Positions 35,654-44,688 are shown, counted from the first letter of the stretch. The stretch: DNA of 64,000 nucleotides from Alphaproteobacteria bacterium (GCA_028706255.1 JAQWBS010000002.1:124001-188000); one strand, 5' to 3'. Numbers and translations: made by a program. The notes: generated from the sequence alone by a model not told the origin.

Positions 35654-37018
35654 ATGAAAAAACAAATTGCATATCTTTTTATAATCTGCCTTCTTCTAAC
35701 AAGCTGTGTTTCTTCCAAACAGGAAAAACCAACGTTATCTGAGGAATTAAATTATACCTCAAATACGGCTTCGGCTTATGTGGTTGATAAAAAATGGTGG
35801 CTTGCATACAATAATCAAGAGCTTAATGCCTTGGTGGAACAGGCTTTAAAAAACAATCCAGACTATTTGAAAGCCGCTTTGCAAATTGAAAAAGAGCTTT
35901 ATGCGTTAAACCTCACAACAACAGACTTATTCCCAACGCTTAGTGGCAACCTTTCAACTTCCGCTCAAAGAAGAATTGATAAACACGAAAACACAAAGAA
36001 AACCTTTTCTGGTGAAGCAGGGTTGAATTATGAATTAGATTTATATGGCAAAATTAGAGATGCCAGAGAAGCTCAAAATTTTGAATATGAAGCAACAATT
36101 ATGGACAAAGAAGCTGCTGAACTCGCTTTGGTGAACAATGTGGTTGATTTATATTTTAATCTTTCATATCTCAAAAACTCAATTCAGATGAGCCAAGAAA
36201 ATGTTAAAAATTATAACAAAATTTATAACATCGTGCAGGCAAAGCATTTGGCTGGAAAAATTGATGAATTAGACGTGACAAAAGCAAGACAAAGCTTGGC
36301 TTCTGAAAAAATTAAATTACTTGACTTAGAAACACAATTTACTGACCTTGAAAGAAGTTTGAAAAACATTGTTAATCTTAAACCAAGTGAAAGCCTTAAT
36401 TTAGCCTATATCTCCTTCTCACAACAACAAACATTTGCAGTTGACCTTGATGTTCCGCTTAGTGTTCTCGCTGAAAGACCAGACCTTAAAGCAAGTCAAT
36501 TGCGTTTGGAAAAATCGTTCAAAAACTTGCAAGCTCAAGACAAAAATTGGTATCCAAACGTGTCGCTTCGAGGCGTTCTTGGTTCAAGCTCCGACAAAGC
36601 CCGAACCACGTTTGATTTTCCATATCTCTTAGGCAGTGTTGGGGTTGACTTGCCCTTCCTCGATTGGAATAGCGTGAAAAATAACATCAAAATTTCTGAA
36701 GCGGATTATCAAATTGAATTGATAGACTTCAAAGACACCCTTAACCAAGCTTTGAATGAAACGGCATATTACTATTATGCTTACCAAACAACATCAGATG
36801 CTTTAAGCCTTATTGAGGCAAAACATCAAGACACGCAAAAGCAAACAAAATATTATCAACAAAGATATGATGTTGGCAAAATTGAACTTAAAGACTTGCT
36901 TGATGCACTCAATAGTGAAAACACCGCTCGAGTGGAACTTATTAAGCAAAAATATATGGTCGTCAAATATGAGAATTATGTCTATAAAGCTCTTGCCGGG
37001 AAATATAGCGGACGATAG
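35654..37018 (+). CDS. NodT/OprM-type outer-membrane efflux lipoprotein
   Basis: The outer-membrane channel for the MacAB pump, starting 2 bp after macB. The lipobox is LLTSC (Cys about 18). The body shows the two internally repeated OEP domains of TolC-like proteins: long helices around YDLYGKIRDAREA and the second-half RPDLKASQLRLEKSFKNLQA. YKALAGKYSGR forms the C-terminus. The 454-residue length is normal for the family. Confidence 0.93.
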   Translation: MKKQIAYLFIICLLLTSCVSSKQEKPTLSEELNYTSNTASAYVVDKKWWLAYNNQELNALVEQALKNNPDYLKAALQIEKELYALNLTTTDLFPTLSGNLSTSAQRRIDKHENTKKTFSGEAGLNYELDLYGKIRDAREAQNFEYEATIMDKEAAELALVNNVVDLYFNLSYLKNSIQMSQENVKNYNKIYNIVQAKHLAGKIDELDVTKARQSLASEKIKLLDLETQFTDLERSLKNIVNLKPSESLNLAYISFSQQQTFAVDLDVPLSVLAERPDLKASQLRLEKSFKNLQAQDKNWYPNVSLRGVLGSSSDKARTTFDFPYLLGSVGVDLPFLDWNSVKNNIKISEADYQIELIDFKDTLNQALNETAYYYYAYQTTSDALSLIEAKHQDTQKQTKYYQQRYDVGKIELKDLLDALNSENTARVELIKQKYMVVKYENYVYKALAGKYSGR

Positions 37019-37042
37019 TTATATGCTTTACAAAACACTCCC

Positions 37043-37528
37043 TTATGCATAAACCTCAGCAAAAACAATAATCGCTGTAACAAGAAAAAGTAGCAAAATT
37101 GCCCAATTATTATATCCGCCTTTTTTTGCCATTTCTTGCTTAACTTCTTCAAGTGGACGCTGTCCATAGCCAGATTTTTCAGCATCTCTAAAAAACTTTT
37201 CAAGATATAACGGAAGTGCTGCAAAAGCACAACCAGCACTCATACCCGCACTAATTGCAGAGCTACTCACATTAATAAATGTCGAAATAAACATAATCAC
37301 AAAGATGATGCCCGCAGTGTAATACATTTTTCGATATAAAAAATAAAATAATCCGCCCAAAAACGCCCAGATATTGAAAGCACTCTTTTTCAATCTTCCA
37401 TTTTCATAGTGATTTTTTATCAGTTGAAAAATCTTCTCAACTTGTTTTGGCTTCCCCAAATGAACTTCCAAAAGTTGTTTAAGTTCCTCATCATTTGCAA
37501 TCAGTTTGCTTTTCACTTCATTAATCAT
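37043..37528 (-). CDS. DUF2628-like membrane protein
   Basis: A 161-residue protein. The central motif SAFNIWAFLGGLFYFLYRKMY matches the DUF2628 pattern, followed by hydrophobic segments (TAGIIFVIMFISTFI, WAILLLFLVTAIIVF). The family has no proven function. AAGGAG lies before the ATG. It is convergent with the exporter operon. Confidence 0.78.
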   Translation of the reverse strand: MINEVKSKLIANDEELKQLLEVHLGKPKQVEKIFQLIKNHYENGRLKKSAFNIWAFLGGLFYFLYRKMYYTAGIIFVIMFISTFINVSSSAISAGMSAGCAFAALPLYLEKFFRDAEKSGYGQRPLEEVKQEMAKKGGYNNWAILLLFLVTAIIVFAEVYA

Positions 37529-37659
37529 CTTAATTCTCCTTACATTTATCCAAAGGCTAATCTAACAATCAACTTAAAGCAACCAAATTATCTAGATTAT
37601 CCTATTTACTCTTTTGAATTAGCTTGATATAAGAAATCAAATAAAAAAGTTGAGGAAAG

Positions 37660-39480
37660 ATGATTGATATTAATGACATAACGGTTCGCATTGGAGCAAA
37701 AGTTTTATTGCAAAATGCCACCGCACATATTTCAGACGGACAAAAGCTTGGCATTGTTGGGGCGAACGGTTGTGGGAAATCTACCCTGTTCAAAGTTTTG
37801 AAAAATGAATTAGACACGGAAACAGGCTCTCTGTTCATCACCCCTGCTCATAAAATTGCTTTTGTTGAACAAGAATTTGCAGATTTTAACGTCAAACTCA
37901 TCGACTTTGTGTTGAATAAAGATACGGAAAGAAAAGAACTTTTAGAGCAACTTGAGACCGCTTCCGACATGGAACTTTCAAACATTTATGAACGATTGAA
38001 TATGATTGAGGCTTCTTCCGCTGAAGCCAGAGCCTCTGCCATTTTAAACGGCTTAGGATTTAGCAATTCAGACCTTCAAAAACCGATTAAAGAATTTTCT
38101 GGTGGCTGGCAAATGAGAATGGCTCTTGCGGCAACCCTCTTTCAACCCTCAGATATCTTGCTCCTTGATGAACCAACAAACCACCTCGACCTTGAGGCAA
38201 GCATTTGGTTGGAAAGCCACTTACAGAAATATGCTGGAACACTACTTCTCATCAGCCATGACCGACATATTTTAAACGCAATTTGCAATTACATTATCCA
38301 TTTCGACAACCAAAAACTTGTCACTTATTCTGGCGATTATGACACCTTCAAAAGAACTAGAGATATGCAGAAAATTTTGCTTCAAAAACAAGCTGTTAAA
38401 CAGGAAAAAAAGAAAGAACATTTACAGTCTTTTGTGGATAGATTCAGATATAAAGCTTCAAAGGCAAAACAAGCTCAAAGCAGAATTAAGATGTTAGAAA
38501 AGATGGACGATGTTGCCCTCATTGAAGATAATGCCGCCACAAGATTTTCTTTTCCGAATCCGCTGGAACTTGCACCCCCATTGATTAGTGTTGAAGACGG
38601 TGTCATCGGTTATGGGGAAAAAGTTGTACTAAGAAACTTAAATTTCAGCATTGGAGAGGAAGACAGAATTGCGCTTTTGGGTGCAAATGGAAACGGAAAA
38701 TCTACCCTTGCCAAACTCATTGCCGACCGCTTAAAACTTATGGAAGGCAAAATTCATCGCAACAACAAGCTCAAAGTGGGCTATTTTGCGCAACACCAAG
38801 CTGAAGAACTCCCGCTTGACCAAACGCCAACCGAATTTATGTCACGCCTGATGAATGAAAATTCTGAAAGCAAAGTGCGTTCTCATCTGGCAAGTTTTGG
38901 CTTGGAAAAAGAAAAAGCCCTCACGATGATTGAAAAGCTTTCAGGCGGTGAAAAAGCAAAACTCTTATTTGCGGCAATGAGTTATGAAGCTCCTGCACTG
39001 CTCATCTTAGACGAACCGAATAACCACTTAGATATGGACGCCCGAGATGCTTTGGTAACCGCAGTTAATAATTATACTGGTGCGGTCATTCTCATCACCC
39101 ACGACTTACACCTCATTGAACTGATTGCAGATGATTTATGGTTGATTAAAGACGGAAGATGTAAAGCTTTTGACGGCGATTTGCAAGATTATCGCAATAT
39201 CTTACTCAACACGGATTCAGACAAAAAACAAAACACCAAAAAAGAAAAAACTGAAAAGAAAAAAATTGATTATAATGAAGCAAAGCTCATCACTTCTCAA
39301 ATTAAAAGACTGGAACGAGAATTAGATAAGCTTCATCTTAAAAAAGAGGAAATAGAACTTAAATTTGCTGACCTTTCCGATGCTCAAGAAATTGTTTCTC
39401 TGCAAAAAGACTTGGCATATGTACAAAATCAGATGAACGAAGTTGAACAAGAATGGCTAAACCTGAGTGAGAAACTATAA
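37660..39480 (+). CDS. ABC-F family ATPase (YheS/Uup-like)
   Basis: A cytoplasmic protein with two ATPase domains and no membrane part. ABC-F proteins act on ribosomes in translation or antibiotic protection. The first domain has GANGCGKST (34-42), FSGGWQMRMALAATL and LLLDEPTNHLDLEA. A linker of about 80 basic residues (KQEKKKEHLQSFVDRFRYKA) follows, then the second domain with GANGNGKST and LILDEPNNHLDM. The C-terminal coiled coil (about 530-606) resembles YheS/Uup. GAGGAAAG precedes the ATG. It overlaps the next gene by 1 nt (TAATG). Confidence 0.92.
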   Translation: MIDINDITVRIGAKVLLQNATAHISDGQKLGIVGANGCGKSTLFKVLKNELDTETGSLFITPAHKIAFVEQEFADFNVKLIDFVLNKDTERKELLEQLETASDMELSNIYERLNMIEASSAEARASAILNGLGFSNSDLQKPIKEFSGGWQMRMALAATLFQPSDILLLDEPTNHLDLEASIWLESHLQKYAGTLLLISHDRHILNAICNYIIHFDNQKLVTYSGDYDTFKRTRDMQKILLQKQAVKQEKKKEHLQSFVDRFRYKASKAKQAQSRIKMLEKMDDVALIEDNAATRFSFPNPLELAPPLISVEDGVIGYGEKVVLRNLNFSIGEEDRIALLGANGNGKSTLAKLIADRLKLMEGKIHRNNKLKVGYFAQHQAEELPLDQTPTEFMSRLMNENSESKVRSHLASFGLEKEKALTMIEKLSGGEKAKLLFAAMSYEAPALLILDEPNNHLDMDARDALVTAVNNYTGAVILITHDLHLIELIADDLWLIKDGRCKAFDGDLQDYRNILLNTDSDKKQNTKKEKTEKKKIDYNEAKLITSQIKRLERELDKLHLKKEEIELKFADLSDAQEIVSLQKDLAYVQNQMNEVEQEWLNLSEKL

Positions 39481-39932
39481 TGGTCGAAATTTATATTGAT
39501 GCAGACTCCTGTCCTGTTAAAAATGAAGTCATTAAAGTTGCGGAAAGACACAAGGTTAACCTCAATGTTGCTAGCAATTCTTGGCTCAGATTTGGCGAAA
39601 CACTGATTGAAATCAAACAAGTGATTCTTCCTAAAACCCCAGATGCCGCTGATAATTGGATTGCAGAAAACATCAAAAAAAATGACATTGTTGTCACCAA
39701 TGATATTCCGCTTGCTAGCCGATGTTTGGAAGTTGGTGCTTACGCCATTCGGGCAAACGGAACAGAATTTACAGCTGATAATATTGGGATGTCTCTGGGC
39801 ATGAGAGAGCTAAACAATTTCCTTAGAGAAATTGGCGAAAAAAGCAACACGCACGCAAGTTTCTCTGCCAAAGACCGTTCCAACTTCCTCAGCGGACTAG
39901 AAGTTTTGGTACAAAAAGCCAAAAGAGGATAA
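39480..39932 (+). CDS. YaiI/YqxD family protein (UPF0178)
   Basis: A 150-residue protein of the YaiI/YqxD family (DUF188), a PIN-like fold of unproven biochemical role. Hallmarks are IYIDADSCPVKNEVIKVAERH at the N-terminus, NDIVVTNDIPLASRCLE and the C-terminal FLSGLEVLVQK. The start codon overlaps the stop of the ABC-F gene, indicating translational coupling. Confidence 0.9.
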   Translation: MVEIYIDADSCPVKNEVIKVAERHKVNLNVASNSWLRFGETLIEIKQVILPKTPDAADNWIAENIKKNDIVVTNDIPLASRCLEVGAYAIRANGTEFTADNIGMSLGMRELNNFLREIGEKSNTHASFSAKDRSNFLSGLEVLVQKAKRG

Positions 39933-39954
39933 GCTTATTATATCCTCGGCATAA

Positions 39955-41133
39955 TTAGAGAAGAATGAACTTCAATATATTCAAAACGCCAATATTAGAA
40001 TTAAACCTAGTCGGCTCAAATTTTCTAACGCTATCAAATTCTCTTTCTGGATATTGCTTGAAGTATTGCTTTCCCTTATCCAACTTGTCTGCCTCTTGTT
40101 TAAAGTAGCAACTTTTAAAGAAATATTCTTTATCATCATTAAGTCGTCTTCTAGAAAAAACTTTTACCTCAAAATTTTCTTCCTTCAAATTTGCATATTC
40201 TTTTTTACAGAAGAAGGAATATGGCGTTCTTAAAAGAATTTGCTTTTGTTCTTCTGTCATCTCCTCACAATCTGTTATATAATGAACGCTTACAAGTCTA
40301 TCCGTGTAATAATTATAGATATTATCTATATGATTATTTACGGTATTTTCTGATATATTGGTAACGACTTTTCCTGCACCAGGATTTTTTCTTTCTATAA
40401 ATAAAGTGTGATTTGCTGGCAAATATATATCACTATAATCAACATCAGGAAAATATTTATCACATCTATAAGCAAATCTAAAATTGTAATATTCTTTGCA
40501 TAGAAAGATAATTAGAAGTGGTGCAAATAATATTGCTAAGTATATGTATCTATATTTTAGTTTTCTTATCGCTAACATGAAAATAAATGAAATTGGAATG
40601 ATAAAGCCATAAGAAAAGAAACATTCCAACCCTCTGCAACGAAACGCCCAAAACAAAAAGATTATAAGCATTAATGAAAAAGATAAGAAATATAAAATTC
40701 TATATCTTATTTGGGGTGCTTTCATGTTTTTGCTGAGAAACAAGATAATTCCCACGATAAACACAGGTTTATAGATCAGTCGTGATAATTGAATCAGAAT
40801 CTGGATGAAATTATCATTATGCCTATAAATCATTACATATAAGGCTTTAGGATTTACCAAAACAGCTATCAATCCAATGAGTAAAACAAGCAAGAAAACA
40901 TCAAAGAGCAATGATTTTCTAGTGTTCTTTTTACTTTCCCCAAAAATGAAGATAAGCACTGAAAGAATAAAGACACCAGAGAACAAGAACTTTGAAATAA
41001 AAGAAGCCGCCCACATAACATCGCTTGAGAGAGAAAAGGAGTTTTTAATTAAATAAAAGATCAGAAAAATCAAAGTGGCATATAAAAGGCTGAAAAACGA
41101 CAATGACACAATATTGAGTATTTTATTCTTCAT
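39955..41133 (-). CDS. Polytopic membrane protein with soluble C-terminal domain, unknown
   Basis: A 392-residue protein with about eight hydrophobic segments in the first 235 residues. A polar C-terminal region follows, with charged and aromatic residues and two Cys (YITDCEEM, SFFCKKEY). No family recognised. Its start overlaps the end of the LprI/ankyrin gene by 11 bp, so the two are coupled and probably function together. The hydrophobic half is very AT-rich. Confidence 0.65.
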   Translation of the reverse strand: MKNKILNIVSLSFFSLLYATLIFLIFYLIKNSFSLSSDVMWAASFISKFLFSGVFILSVLIFIFGESKKNTRKSLLFDVFLLVLLIGLIAVLVNPKALYVMIYRHNDNFIQILIQLSRLIYKPVFIVGIILFLSKNMKAPQIRYRILYFLSFSLMLIIFLFWAFRCRGLECFFSYGFIIPISFIFMLAIRKLKYRYIYLAILFAPLLIIFLCKEYYNFRFAYRCDKYFPDVDYSDIYLPANHTLFIERKNPGAGKVVTNISENTVNNHIDNIYNYYTDRLVSVHYITDCEEMTEEQKQILLRTPYSFFCKKEYANLKEENFEVKVFSRRRLNDDKEYFFKSCYFKQEADKLDKGKQYFKQYPEREFDSVRKFEPTRFNSNIGVLNILKFILL

Positions 41134-42194
41134 CTTTTGCCCCTCTCTCGATTAGAATTTTCCTATATTTTGAAGAAAATTGTTCATTCTTAATTGTTTG
41201 GTTTTTGTTAAGCCAATATAAAGGCCCCTTGTGTTTTTTTGAAACATCAACATTTTTAGAAAAAAGCAAATCCGCAATTTCTTCAACCGTTTCATAATCA
41301 TTGGCCGTAAAATCACCCATAAACAAAACATCTATTGCATTCGTGTTTCCAGCGCCCTTAAGGTTTACATCTGCACCTTCTTCAATAAGTTTAAGGATAA
41401 TCTTATACCTCTCAGGATATTTGTGCTTATTCAATATATTTCCATATATTTGCTGGGTTAATGGTGAATTTTTAATTTTATTATTATGAGGTCTATAAGT
41501 AGTTCTCTCAATACCACTCTTTGGAATCTCATAATGATTATTATTCACGGCATTAATATTTGCACCATTTTTTAGAAGGATTAATAAGTCATCATAGGAA
41601 TATATAAAATTCAACTCGCCCGCATGCCTACAATCTGACCGAAGTTCTCCTCCAATCCTTGCGCCTTTTTCAATAACATATTCCAATGTCTTCGTGTTCT
41701 CTCTAGCAAATGCACCATAAAAGACAGGATCACTAATTTGACAATCCTTATGCGTGTATCCATTCAAGTCTGCCCCTTCTTCCATAAGTTTCTCAACCTT
41801 TGAAAAATCACAAACATCTTGCTCACAAGCTTCTCTTAATTCATATACCAAAGCTCTATTCTTTAAATATTCTATATTCTTATTGAATAAATCAGCAACA
41901 CATGCTTTTTCATCCGCAAAAGAGGAACAGTCTAATTTATATGATTGATTTCTAACAAAATCTGGAGAGTTTTTAATCGTTTTAATGTCTTTATTACTAT
42001 AAATGTATATTTTAGCTAGCCACTCTAAATTTTCTTTTTCTTTTTCCAGTAAGTCTGGATTTGAACACATGGTCATTTCAATTTTATTTCTAGTTCTATT
42101 ACAGTCAATTTCAGGTATATTATAATCTTCTGCAAAAACCATTGAAGGGTTAATAAGTAAAACATAAAAAAAACACTTGAGAATTTTTTTTCAT
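41123..42194 (-). CDS. LprI-like/ankyrin-repeat protein, start frameshifted in a poly-A tract
   Basis: The uninterrupted frame runs from ATG 42142 (339 residues). It begins with a Cys-containing region (EIDCNRTRNKIEMTMCSNPDLLEKE...LAKIYIYS) like the LprI/DUF1311 family, followed by ankyrin-type repeats (PVFYGAFARENTKTLEYVIE, LLKNGANINAVNN, KLIEEGADVNLKG). Upstream codons in the same frame read KKILKCFFYVLLINPS, clearly a signal peptide, but the matching ATG at 42194 is one base out of frame. ATG is followed by eight A; with seven, the protein would start MKKILKCFFYVLL. This is either slippage-based phase variation, a recent mutation or a sequence error. It overlaps the membrane-protein gene downstream. 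Confidence 0.75.
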
Positions 42195-42325
42195 CTCACA
42201 AAACCCCAATTAATAACTCACATTAGAAAGCTCTTTTTATAATAAAGACATATTTTATTTTTACAATATATTTCGGCATAACTACCTATTTTATAATTGA
42301 GCATTTCATTGTTTTCTTTTCCAAC

Positions 42326-42342
42326 ATTCACATGATGTGAAT
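42326..42342. promoter_or_regulatory. Palindromic operator candidate upstream of metK
   Basis: ATTCACAT-G-ATGTGAAT is a perfect 8-bp inverted repeat ending 8 bp before a TTGACA box. It is placed where a repressor or activator of metK could bind. Confidence 0.5.
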
Positions 42343-42350
42343 TTTATCAC

Positions 42351-42380
42351 TTGACAAATACCATTAAAATGTGTTCAGAT
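42351..42380 (+). promoter_or_regulatory. Candidate metK promoter
   Basis: TTGACA at 42351-42356 is a full -35 box. At 17-18 bp the -10 would be TTCAGA/TCAGAT, which is weak; TAAAAT at 42365-42370 is an alternative -10 without a good -35. Confidence 0.4.
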
Positions 42381-42404
42381 TTGTAGCGAAGCTAAATGGC
42401 TTTC

Positions 42405-42452
42405 AATGTGGATTTAACCTGAATTGTCCCGCATAGAGGACTAAACAAGGAG
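42405..42452 (+). promoter_or_regulatory. SAM-II-like riboswitch
   Basis: The leader directly before metK can fold into the SAM-II type H-pseudoknot. P1 is ATGTGG (42406-42411) with CCGCAT (42429-42434). The loop begins GATTTAACC, as in known SAM-II RNAs. GTC (42426-42428) pairs with GAC (42439-42441), and CCT (42418-42420) pairs with AGG (42448-42450). The CTAAA segment between the last two strands is also conserved in SAM-II. The last pairing captures part of the AAGGAG ribosome binding site (42447-42452), so SAM would repress translation. SAM-II and the related SAM-V class are known from alphaproteobacteria. SAM-V is the main alternative. Confidence 0.72.
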
Positions 42453-42460
42453 AATAAAAA

Positions 42461-43471
42461 ATGCTAAAAACTGCTGAAGCGGTGTCTTTAGGGCATCCAG
42501 ATAAAACTGCGGACTATATTTCCTCATACATTCTTGATAGAGCGATTGAACAAGACAGTTCGGTCAAATATGCCGTTGAAGTGATGATTAAAGACAACAC
42601 AGTCATTTTTGGTGGAGAAATCAAAGGGAATGTCAATCTTTCTAATCTTCATAATTTAACCCTCAAAGCTCTGGCGGAAATTGGATATAGTGAAGACTAT
42701 GCCAAAATTTGGGGCGAATATGCCCTTCAACCTTCAAAAATAAAAACCATTAATTTAATAGGACTACAATCTTCAGAAATCAATCAAGGGGTTGAACAAA
42801 ATGGTTGGGGTGATCAAGGCGTTTTTGTTGGATATGCTTGTCAGGGAGTGGGCTTAATTAATAGAGAGCTTTATCTAGCAAGAAGACTCAACTCAGCGCT
42901 TTATCAAAAAGCACTTAAAACTAAAAATTTGGGTTTAGATATCAAAACTCAGATAACAATTGATGAAAGAGGAAACATAAAAACAGCTGTTGTTGCTATT
43001 CCAATGCTTGTTCAAGAAAATCTTGAAGCGTTTATAATCGAAGTTTTAGGACAAAATCCGAAATCTCTCATTGTTAATGGGACAGGACAATATACTTATC
43101 ACTCATCCATTGCAGACTGTGGTATTACGGGCAGAAAATTGGCTTGTGATTTCTATTCAACAGCGTGCCCTGTTGGAGGAGGTTCACCTTGGACTAAAGA
43201 TGCTAGTAAGGCTGACTTGACACTCAATTTATATGCACGCAAATTGGCTCTTGAAAATTTGAAGGATAACGATGAATGTTTCGTTTATCTTTCTTCATGC
43301 ATTGGCAGAGCCGAACTTCCAAGTGCTACGTTCAAAACGATCAAAAATGGCATTGTTCAAGAGACAGAGTTAAGTTTTAATAAAAAACCGTCTGAGGTTA
43401 TTGCAGAATTAGAGTTGAACAAGCCAGTCTTTGCAGAGCTTTGCAGAAACGGGCTACTTACAAATCTTTAA
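42461..43471 (+). CDS. metK: S-adenosylmethionine synthetase, short form
   Basis: MetK makes SAM from methionine and ATP. The ATP/Met-binding motif GHPDK is at 11-15, GWGDQGVFVGYA follows, and the central DCGITGRKLACDFY with GGGSPWTKDASKADLTLNLYA corresponds to the conserved C-terminal loop of the family. At 336 residues it is shorter than the usual 380-400, with gaps in the middle and at the C-terminus. It is also divergent (GWGDQG where GAGDQG is usual). A SAM-II-like element lies directly upstream, which fits feedback control. It may be a second or phage-type copy. Confidence 0.9.
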   Translation: MLKTAEAVSLGHPDKTADYISSYILDRAIEQDSSVKYAVEVMIKDNTVIFGGEIKGNVNLSNLHNLTLKALAEIGYSEDYAKIWGEYALQPSKIKTINLIGLQSSEINQGVEQNGWGDQGVFVGYACQGVGLINRELYLARRLNSALYQKALKTKNLGLDIKTQITIDERGNIKTAVVAIPMLVQENLEAFIIEVLGQNPKSLIVNGTGQYTYHSSIADCGITGRKLACDFYSTACPVGGGSPWTKDASKADLTLNLYARKLALENLKDNDECFVYLSSCIGRAELPSATFKTIKNGIVQETELSFNKKPSEVIAELELNKPVFAELCRNGLLTNL

Positions 43472-43550
43472 AATTTTTATTTATTATCTAATTTTTGGGT
43501 TTCATTATAAAATATCTCAATTACAAGCTTATGATATGAAATATATTTAG

Positions 43551-44198
43551 TCAATAATTTTGCTCATCAATTTCGCTAACTGCTTTTTCAAATTCTTTTT
43601 GACAAGGTTTGATTTCTTTTTCCCTATAAGGAAATTTGCTATCATATTCTTCAAAGCTTTTATTGTCAGGATACATGCCTTCTGAGAAATGGATAGAACC
43701 TCTAATATTGTCTAAAGCCCCCTCAAAAAGTGGAAGTGCCATAATTCCTGCATAATATTTTCCGTCTGGCATAGATACTCTATATTTTTTTGCACCTTCA
43801 AAACCATATAGAGTGTAGTGATATTTGAATCCTCCAATGAAAATAGCTCTGTGACCTGCTTTTTTTGCTGCTTCTATGGAATGGGAAATAAGTCTTTTCC
43901 CTAAGCCTTGACGATGGAGATGAGGGCTAATGCTTACTGGTCCGAAAGAAATTGTCTTATGCTCTTGACCATCAACATCAATAACTTTGGAATATGAATA
44001 AAAAATACTTCCTACAACTTTGCCATCTACTTCAATAACAAAAGTAAGTTCTGGGATAAAATCAGGGTGTTTACGAAGTTCATGCGCCATAAAATGTTCA
44101 CTGCAACCTGGGCAATATAAATTCCAAAAAGCTTCTCTCGTTATTTCTTCAACAAGATAATAATCTTTCTCTTCTTCATTTCTAATTCTTATGTCCAT
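43551..44198 (-). CDS. GNAT-family N-acetyltransferase
   Basis: A 215-residue acetyl-CoA-dependent acyltransferase. The acetyl-CoA loop is in VSISPHLHRQGLGKRLISHS (about 100-120), preceded by the FVIEVDGKVVGSIFYS strand pair, and followed by HRAIFIGGFKYHYTLYGFE. This is the layout of the YhbS-like GNAT group (COG3153). AAGGAT precedes the ATG. The substrate is unknown. It is convergent with metK. Confidence 0.88.
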   Translation of the reverse strand: MDIRIRNEEEKDYYLVEEITREAFWNLYCPGCSEHFMAHELRKHPDFIPELTFVIEVDGKVVGSIFYSYSKVIDVDGQEHKTISFGPVSISPHLHRQGLGKRLISHSIEAAKKAGHRAIFIGGFKYHYTLYGFEGAKKYRVSMPDGKYYAGIMALPLFEGALDNIRGSIHFSEGMYPDNKSFEEYDSKFPYREKEIKPCQKEFEKAVSEIDEQNY

Positions 44199-44300
44199 TT
44201 TTTATCCTTCTAATATCTGAATCTTATAACTAATTAAAAAATAGCAGAAGCATTTTATTGAAGTCAACCTTAAAACAATGCTTATGCTTACAAAAAAATA

Positions 44301-44329
44301 TTGACAGAAATTAATTCAGAACTTAGAAT
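44301..44329 (+). promoter_or_regulatory. Strong sigma70-type promoter
   Basis: TTGACA (44301-44306), 17 bp, TAGAAT (44324-44329). Transcription would begin near 44336 and run through a leader peptide, the CAU tRNA and the first ATP-grasp gene. Confidence 0.75.
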
Positions 44330-44356
44330 AAAGTCTAGATTAAATAGGAATTTTTT

Positions 44357-44404
44357 ATGAATGTGACTTTGAAAATAGCTTATAGCCGAATGTATATGTG
44401 TTAG
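44357..44404 (+). CDS. Putative 15-residue leader peptide
   Basis: A short frame, MNVTLKIAYSRMYMC, with AGGA about 7 nt before the ATG and just after a strong promoter. It ends Met-Tyr-Met-Cys. A hairpin ATGACAAG/CTTGTCAT follows at 44553-44574 but lacks a T run, so a complete attenuator is not visible. It could be a real leader peptide or a chance ORF. Confidence 0.4.
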   Translation: MNVTLKIAYSRMYMC

Positions 44405-44611
44405 TTTTATAAATTAACCATTGTTTTGTCTGTGAGAGTTTTTAAAAGTTATGTTGGTAAATATTTGTAGTGTGTTTTCTCTTTTCTGGTTAGATGAAAA
44501 GTCTTTTCAATTGATTTCAAAATTCATCCCTGCTCATTTAGGCATGGTCCGAATGACAAGCTTTGTCTTGTCATAAATTTTCGCATCCATATTTAAATTT
44601 AAAAGTCTTTT

Positions 44612-44688
44612 TGCAGGGTATATCAGTTGGTAGATAGCTAGGCTCATAACCTATGAAGACGAAGGTTCAAGTCCTTCCCCTGCGCCCA
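44612..44688 (+). tRNA. tRNA with CAU anticodon (Met or Ile2)
   Basis: A cloverleaf of 77 nt with all stems formed. Acceptor is TGCAGGG/CCCTGCG (first pair U-G), D stem TATC/GATA, anticodon loop CTCATAA with CAU at 44645-44647, T stem GAAGG/CCTTC with loop TTCAAGT, and an encoded CCA (44686-44688). The outermost anticodon-stem pair (C-U) is mismatched. It lacks the three G-C pairs of initiator tRNA, so it is an elongator tRNA-Met or the lysidine-modified tRNA-Ile. It is 40 bp upstream of an ATP-grasp gene on the same strand and likely in the same transcript. Confidence 0.85.

Noticed and set aside
44553-44574. Hairpin before the CAU tRNA as an intrinsic terminator
   Set aside because: It is followed by AAATTTT rather than a T run, so it is not a convincing terminator; kept only as a structural note.
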